Positions 57,661 through 64,000 of a stretch of 64,000 nucleotides of DNA are shown here, piece by piece. Numbering within the stretch: position 1 is the first letter of the stretch; each line of letters starts with the position of its first letter. A program made the position numbers and the translations under genes. Below the pieces are notes generated by a model. The model worked only from the letters and a program-made list of their open reading frames with translations. It was not told where the DNA came from and made no database searches. The stretch is from Physcomitrium patens (lineage: Eukaryota > Streptophyta > Bryopsida > Funariales > Funariaceae): NCBI RefSeq assembly GCF_000002425.4, contig NC_037255.1, forward strand, positions 12,505,329-12,569,328, in the 5' to 3' direction.

Positions 57661-58261
57661 TCACTTATAATCATGTTGAACTCCAATTCAGTGCCACTTG
57701 TTAACTTACAATACCACTTATATAGTTTTTCAGCCTCCACACAATACTTACATAGAAAGAATCCTTGATACCACAAAATCTAACTAGGATTGATAATCCA
57801 TTGATCAATGTCAATCTTTATATTATGCTACCAATGCATAGTACATATGAAAAAAAATAATACAAGACTTGTTGGCTCTTCGAATGTTATAATGCAGCAC
57901 CTCTTTGCACCACTTCCACCATATTTTAGCTTATACCACCACATCTTGTAATGGCTCCCGCAACATCCACAAGCCTCAACTAAAAATACACTCTAGAATG
58001 CCACTTGATGAAGAGATATACATAGATAAAGTAGAATTAAGAAGGCAAGGCAGAGCAGCATTGTAGAACTCCAACCAAATAAAAATAAAATAAAAAAATA
58101 TTACATTGTAGTACTTCTATCACATAAAAAAAAAAAGATTTTTTTTTAGGAGTGCCTGATGCTCGTGAAGACCTGAAGAAAAAAATCAAAAAAAACCAAA
58201 GAGTATAAGATTTGGCAGCCAAACCTTTATTGACAAGAAGGTTGCCACCATTTAGGAGTAG
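57661..58261. other. No gene seen
   Basis: Non-coding. Two similar stretches, GCATTGTAGAACTCC and ACATTGTAGTACTTC (58051-58115), hint at a short imperfect repeat. Nothing else recognised. Confidence 0.35.
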
Positions 58262-59237
58262 CCTCTTGCTACATCAATCACCTTTTAATTTAATTTAATT
58301 TTAATTTTAATTTATTATTTATTATTTATTATTTTATTTTATTTTACTTCAAAGATAGCTTGTTTAAGAAATCAGGAGTTTGAGCCTCACCAAGGCTCTT
58401 AAATAATGTATATGGATTTTATAGAGAGGCCACGAGGCCTTAGCCTTATCTTCCTAACTACCTTCAAGGTACTGCAATCACTATAGGACTTGTGCATTTC
58501 CCTTCTTATAAGGACTACACTAGTTGCTGGTCCTCTTATTTTCTACTAATAAAATCAATAATTTTTCTTTTTTGACTTCACCATGGTGTTTAAAAACATC
58601 CAATTAGCCTCAGAACTTGATGTGGCCTTCAAATCTTACTCCATTCCTTCATAATGGCTTCCAAAGTGATAAAATTCATTTTTACCAAAGACTTGAAAAT
58701 TACTCTAAAAATTCCTAAAAAATTCTAAATAAATTCTAAAAAAAATTTAAAAATTCTTTTAATAGTTTTATATATCTAATATCAATTTAAATCTATAATT
58801 TTCTATCTTGATGATTTTTATAGTAATAAAATCAAGTAAAATCTACTATAAATCCTACTTTTTACATAACTAACTAAAAAGACATGAGGTTTTTTTACAT
58901 GCTTCTTCTAACTACTAACTAAAGTTTATAGTTTTTCTTATAAGTAATATGCATAGATAGAAGATCAATATAAATATTGACTTTAGTAAATATTCCTCAA
59001 TACTCAATAATAAATAAAAAAATACTAAATCAACTAAGATAATTGCCTTCAAGACTTACTAGGATTCCATTCTTTCTCCACTAATATTATTTCTTCCATT
59101 TAATATCTTCTAAGAACATCTTAACAAAAAATTATAATTTTGGTACTTTACATACATTCTTTTGTCTTAAAATAATTAGGGAGTCAATTTGATGACTCAC
59201 AAAAGACTACTTCTATTGGCCATCATTTAATGTTAAT

Positions 59238-59278
<41 letters not shown>

Positions 59279-59460
59279 CATAAAATTTTATCTTAATTAA
59301 TTTAATTCTAGATTTTATATGTGCTATGAATAATTTATTTTCTATTTTTTTCTAAAAAATATACTATTAACTCACAAAATCTATGATTTTAAGTACAATA
59401 AGTATATTTTTTATACTAAATACTCAAGTAAGTCAATTGAGTGACTGGCATATGATGGCC
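58262..59460 (+). repeat. LTR family B, copy 4
   Basis: Aligns with copies 2 and 3 from TTACTTCAAAGATAGCTTG to GAGTCAATTTGATGACTCA (59180-59200). Then a (TA)n tract (59241-59274) and a second similar terminus at 59432-59445. No coding region attached; possibly a solo LTR. Confidence 0.6.
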
Positions 59461-60670
59461 ATTTGAAACAACTCAAAGAGGCACAAAATTCAGAACTCTT
59501 GCTCCAAAGACAAGCCCTTATCTAAAGTAAGGCATATTAGATTTAATATTCTATCATGATTGTACTAGTAGTTCTATAGAATCAAAGTAAAAATACTAAC
59601 ATGAAAGATTGTAGTTAGTATTAGTATACTTCTATCTTTTAGTGCTACTTCTTTTGAGTTAGAAGACTATTGAAGAAATTATTCTACTTAATAAAGTAAG
59701 ATAAGATAATTCTATGAGATAAAAAAAGAAAAAAATAAAAAAGAAGAAAAAAATAAAATAATTCTATATAAAAAATCTAAAAATTGGTCCTACATAATTC
59801 TTATCCAGATAGAATTATTTAAGTTAGAAGCTATGAGGCTTATATATCTTCTAACTTGCACAAGTTGACTAATTTTCTACTCTAACACTAGCTCATATAG
59901 ATAGCTACTTTTATAGACTAGATTTGAATCTATACCAATTCTTACATAACTACTTTTCTGGCCAACTGTCCAACCATCTAAGAATGCTAATTAATTCTAA
60001 ATCATTTCTAAATCCTATACAATAAAGTTATTATTTTTTTTTTCATGGGATTTATTAGTTTTTAATAAATAGAAGAAATAAAATTCTAATAGAACTAAAA
60101 ATCATATAAAAAATATTTCTTATCTTCTTAATGAATCAAAATTCTTACTTTTTTTTACAAAAATCAAGTTTAACTAAGTTGTTTAATTAGATCTTTATTC
60201 ATTTATATAAATAGTAAATAAAGTTTTTTTCTTTGATAAAATGATTTATTCATACTTTATACTCTTTATATTTATTTTTAGATATTTATTTTAGAAATAA
60301 TTTATTTTTTAATATTTTTAACTATAAAGAATTATTTTCAAATACTTCCTTGATATGATAAGGCCCTAATAAAAAAAATCAAATTTATCAAGAAATATTT
60401 TTTTTAATATCTTATAATAATAGTAGTATCTTTGGCTGTAAGACCCTCTTCTTATATTTTTTATCAAAAGAAATTTTATTCCTTCTTTGAAATACTTCTA
60501 TATGTATAGTTGAACCCCAGTCCTTCAAATTTCATCAAAGCCTTGTAATTATTTTAATCTATTCCTCAAAGATTTTTAAATGGTTAATCTATTATCTATT
60601 ACTATCTTTAAAAAATTGATCTCAAATTCTATGGATAGTATAATTTTTACTCTATATACTAAAAAAAATC
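59461..60670. other. No gene seen
   Basis: AT-rich, non-coding. The part to 59960 weakly resembles 55750-56180. The rest has no match in the window and no frame worth reporting. Confidence 0.35.
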
Positions 60671-60689
60671 CAATGGCCTTGGTTGTAAC

Positions 60690-60722
60690 CTTGTAGGTTG
60701 AATGATAAGCCTACAAGGCTGC
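60690..60722. repeat. Perfect inverted repeat
   Basis: CCTTGTAGG and CCTACAAGG, 9-bp arms around an 11-base loop, just outside the E8 LTR end. It may be a hairpin of the next element's edge or a small MITE-like remnant. Confidence 0.4.
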
Positions 60723-60739
60723 CGATAATTTTGTGTCTG

Positions 60740-61400
60740 TGATTGTTCGTTTTACTTATTCCAAATTAATCTAATGGGAATAAATCCGTGTAGGGGGATT
60801 TAAACATGGGGAATGATTAGTTGCTTAAGCGTTCATATTAGGGTCAGACAATCAATTACCTCCTGAATGTATCGTCTCTATTTCCAATATCTGAACACAC
60901 AAGGAAACTATAATCTCCTCCTTCACTTTATGAGTCTCTTCCTTATAGCAATTCAGTCACACCAATAACTGCTATTTCCACCAATATATTCACCCTCATA
61001 ATCTCCAACTATAATACTTCGCCCTCACAGCTTTCAACATACAATTACCCTCATTCCAATCATTGGAATTCTTCACACAAAACTGCCATTCACATTACAG
61101 TGTTTCACACAAACACAGACTCATTCTCTTTGCTGAACTACAATCAGATTTCAGCATTCAATCTTTCTTCTTCTCAAATAATACCAATCACATTTCCATT
61201 CCATAATTCACTTCATAATATTCAGAAACTCTCAATCCTCTTATTCAAAGAAAATAACAAACAAAACAAAAGAGGTAGCACCAAGCTTATCCCAGCTCAC
61301 AACTATCATAGCGATGGCACTTTAATTAACTTCTACAACTCCTATACACTTTCTCCTATTCTTCAAATTCTAACCGTAATTTTGTAATTAACCACTTTTA
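60740..61400 (-). repeat. E8 3' LTR, family A
   Basis: Reverse complement aligns with the E6 LTR (640-1491): GATAAGCTTGGTGCTA, ATTAGATTAATTTGGAATAAG and the aatca end at 60740. Fewer C-to-T changes than in E6. A short frame at 61100-61387 on the + strand is antisense to the LTR and not a gene. Confidence 0.65.
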
Positions 61401-61429
61401 ATAACTAAATCACTCATTTGTCCTCCTGA

Positions 61430-62110
61430 ATTTTCTATTATATGGACTATTAATATATTTTACCAATATCTTTCAAAAACGAATTAATATCTATTCTATA
61501 GTGTCTTAATTTCTTTTTGAGTCTTGAATTATTTTTCTTAGAATATATACTAAGATTTGATTCACTCTATACATATGATTATTTGTTTGTGGATGGTAAA
61601 GAATAATCATATGATGGTTTATATTAAACTTATTAGTCATCTCTTCTATTACACTGTTTAAGAAGTATATTTTTTAATTATTAATCAAGATTTTTGAATA
61701 ATTAAATCATATAATGATTTACTCATACATTAAATTAGCTACATAGATAGCATCATTGATTTTGATAGCACTTACTTTAGCCTATTTTATTAGATATTCT
61801 ATGGCTATTACTATGTGTTTCATCTCTCTTGGAGAAGTGGAATGAATTTCTCCTTTATAATGTATTTCCTATTTTTTAAAAGAAATCAAAGATAAGGATA
61901 TGTGGAGAGGAAGTGCCATGTACAAATCATTTTTTGTATAACATTGACAAGCACTGCATCTTTTAGTATAATCATGCACATCTTGAAACATTGTACACCA
62001 ATAATACTCGATTTTTATTACCTTTTGAGCTGTCAATCTATCCAAGAAGTATTCTCTATACATGTTATCATAGCATGCCATTAATATGGCTAGTATTTCA
62101 CTAGCCACTA
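61430..62110 (-). pseudogene. pol: E8 integrase
   Basis: Zinc domain at 62090-61940 (Y-Y-W-C-T-M-F-Q-D-V-H-D-Y-T-K-R-C-S-A-C-Q, CX2C kept). Core from 61850: S-P-R-E-M-K-H-I-V-I-A-I-E-Y-L, A-I-K-I-N-D-A, N-S-V-I-E-E-M-T-N-K-F-N-I-N-H, Y-H-P-Q-T-N-N-H-M and R-V-N-Q-I-L-V-Y-I-L-R-K. Catalytic segments damaged. The frame runs into the LTR with no accessory ORF. Confidence 0.75.
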
Positions 62111-62199
62111 CAAACTGTCTATTAAATCATCTAAAGATTCATCTACCAAGTTGTCATTAATAAGAGTAGGGCTTAATTTTTCTTCTAACCTTGAAAGAT

Positions 62200-63830
62200 G
62201 ATCGACATAATCATATAATTTTTCAAGTTTGTATTCTACTTTGTAATCAAATTCTCTCAATAATAATATCCATCAAGCTATATGAATATTCAAATTTTCT
62301 TTATTGACTAGGTATTTGATGGCCATATGATTTAATAAAAGATAATGTTTAAATTTCTTCACAAAATAAACAAGACTAAGCATTTCTTTTGATAGTAGTA
62401 TAATTTTATTCTGTTGCATTTAATTTCTTCTTGTTAGAAAATGTGATAGGATAATCTTTATACCCACCTTCTATTGATTGACATAATGCACTACTTACTA
62501 CTATAGATGAAGCATCATAATAGATATAGAAGGGAAGATACCCATTAGGCGGTTTTAAAACATGGTATGATCTTAATGTTATTTTTATCCAATCAAAGGC
62601 ATCTTGACATTCTTTTTTCCATTCAAACTTAACCAAATTATTTTTGAAGTTGATAATAGGTGAAGTTTTTATAGTATAGTTGGAAATTAATTCTCAATAC
62701 CATCCAAGATGTCCTAAGATCCTTTCTACTCCCATAACATTTGTAAGAGGTTGCATTTTGATTATAACCTATATTTTTTTTTGAATTGGATTCTCTTCCC
62801 TCTTTAAAAACCACATAATATAATAATTTTTTTTTTAGATTGCCAATTATATTTTGTCAAGATTTAAAACAATTCTTATTTTTCTTCACCTTTTTAAGAT
62901 TTCTTCTACATGTTCTAGATGATCTTTGGCATTGAATTGGATACTAAAATCATCTATGAATACCATCATAGATTTGTATATCAAATCTAAAAAGGCAAAG
63001 ATCATGGCTTATTGGAAGGTAAAAGAGGCATTACAAAGTCCAAAAGGTATGACCAAAAAAACAGAAAATATCCTAAGAAGTGATAAAAGCTATTTTATGG
63101 AGATCTTCTAGGGCTATAGGAATTTGATTATAATCCAAATATCCATCTATAAAAATTTAGGTTTTATGACCCACTATCTCATCTAAAATACTATTACTAA
63201 AAAGAAAGAAAAAATGGTCTTTTTGGAGGTGCTTGTCGAGTTTTTTATAATCTAAACACATTCTTGGTTTACCATTCTTTTTATTTATAAGGACCATAAG
63301 AAAGATCCAATCTTTTATTTCTATTGGCTTAATAAAAAAAGCTTATAAATTTTTTTCTAACTCCTCCTTAACAATCAATTAAAGTTGAGGATTCATGTAT
63401 CTTTTTTTTGTCTAATTGCCTTGATACTAAAAAAAAGGGATATGTTGTATTGAACCACTTTATGTGGTATATCCCTCAAATCCTTTTAGGACCATACTAA
63501 AATATCTTAATATTTTATATTCAAATCATAATATTTAATTATCTCTTCTTGATTCAAATAAATTCTAATTTTAAAGTTCTTAGACTCTTTTCTTTCATAA
63601 TAAACATCTATGAATTTTCATTCAAATTCTTGTATTAAAAATTGTTTTGAATAATTTCTATATCAATCACTAGGTATGGGGAAGTAGTTGATAATTCCAT
63701 TGCCAACCAAAACTTTTAATGAAGTATTTTGAAATCTAAGAGGTGGAATTAACTCGTCATTTCTTTTTAAAATTTTGAAAAGATAATTATCTATTAAAGA
63801 ATCAAATCTCACAAATTTAGCCATTGTCAT
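62200..63830 (-). pseudogene. pol: E8 reverse transcriptase and RNase H
   Basis: From 63340 down: I-N-K-K-N-G-K-P-R-M-C-L-D-Y-K-K-L, P-F-G-L-C-N-A-S, M-V-F-I-D-D-F-S (about 62950), then RNase H with F-E-W-K-K-E-C-Q-D-A-F-D-W, Y-Y-D-A-S-S-I-V-V and S-A-L-C-Q-S (62630-62480). Tat-type wording like H. 63400-63830 is the expected linker/protease side, unreadable. Multiple stops. Confidence 0.75.
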
Positions 63831-64000
63831 ATTGTGATTTGGCTACCATGTAAAAATAATGTATTTATACATTTAATATATAATTTATTTAGCAACATGG
63901 TGAGAGCCATGTTATTAGATTTTAATTGGTTGTAGAGTGTGGTTAAATTACTACTTTAAAAGGAGGTTGTTTAAATGGATTACTATTAGAATTTGTATCA
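63831..64000 (+). repeat. Repeat F, third copy, cut by window end
   Basis: 63835-63960 is the reverse complement of 57545-57655, including the palindrome AACATGG..CCATGTT. It starts near TTGTGATTTGGCTACCATG and runs out of the window. Confidence 0.6.

Noticed and set aside
58037..58222. 61-codon frame rich in Phe and Ser on the - strand
   Set aside because: Produced by poly-A/T runs; no start context, domain or homologue.
1..64000. tRNA, rRNA, CRISPR array or intact host gene
   Set aside because: None recognised on either strand; repeats present are LTRs, leader units and microsatellites.

Overview
This window is a block of nested LTR retrotransposons with no host gene that I can support. 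It is visibly AT-rich. I saw no tRNA or rRNA gene and no CRISPR array. A non-seed land plant (moss- or lycophyte-like) fits best. Three things point that way: Athila/Tat-type Ty3/gypsy elements, a primer-binding site matching plant tRNA-Asp, and chromodomain elements whose RT/IN look like the fungal-type Tcn1/Tf1-sushi group, which is known from mosses and lycophytes. This is inference from protein resemblance; a fungus with similar elements is the main alternative.

Elements are named here E1-E8, H and F. H is a very decayed element whose LTR family (B) appears at 45360-46470 and 54570-55740. E6 (Athila/Tat-like, + strand, 640-45359) sits in or beside the H 5' LTR. A repeat F, probably a large solo LTR, splits the E6 gag from its pol. 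Two chromoviruses of one family landed inside F. E1 (4735-24009, - strand, 561-bp LTRs, target duplication gtaag) was itself hit by E2 (7541-14064, - strand, different family) and E3 (15240-21590, + strand, LTRs differing at 2 of 540 positions). E4 (24371-38232, - strand) was hit by E5, a gypsy element lacking RNase H and integrase, and E5 was hit by a solo LTR of its own family. E7 (47313-53519, + strand) interrupts the decayed sequence between the two H LTRs. E8 (about 60740-63830, - strand) is the remnant at the right end. Excised in order, the pieces of each gene rejoin in order, and LTR divergence (E3 < E2 < E1) agrees with the nesting order.

The chromoviruses E1-E4 and E7 share an unusual plan. 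An 11-12 nt sequence 2 nt after the 5' LTR is complementary to a segment about 31 nt downstream of the LTR TATA box, where transcription should start; this is the layout of Tf1-type self-priming rather than tRNA priming. It is followed by one to three copies of a roughly 105-nt leader unit closed by a covarying stem and carrying two GGATTAC boxes. Then come gag, a -1 frameshift with a slippery heptamer in E1, pol (protease, RT, RNase H, integrase, chromodomain), and a separate 116-141 codon ORF of unknown function between pol and the 3' LTR. The E2 family keeps every part of this plan with different bases at the pairing sites, which argues that the parts are functional.

Most coding regions are broken, largely by CGA-to-TGA, CAA-to-TAA and other C-to-T/G-to-A changes as expected from cytosine methylation. 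Only the E3 gag is fully open. The long E2 pol frame (1079 codons) is interrupted once upstream.
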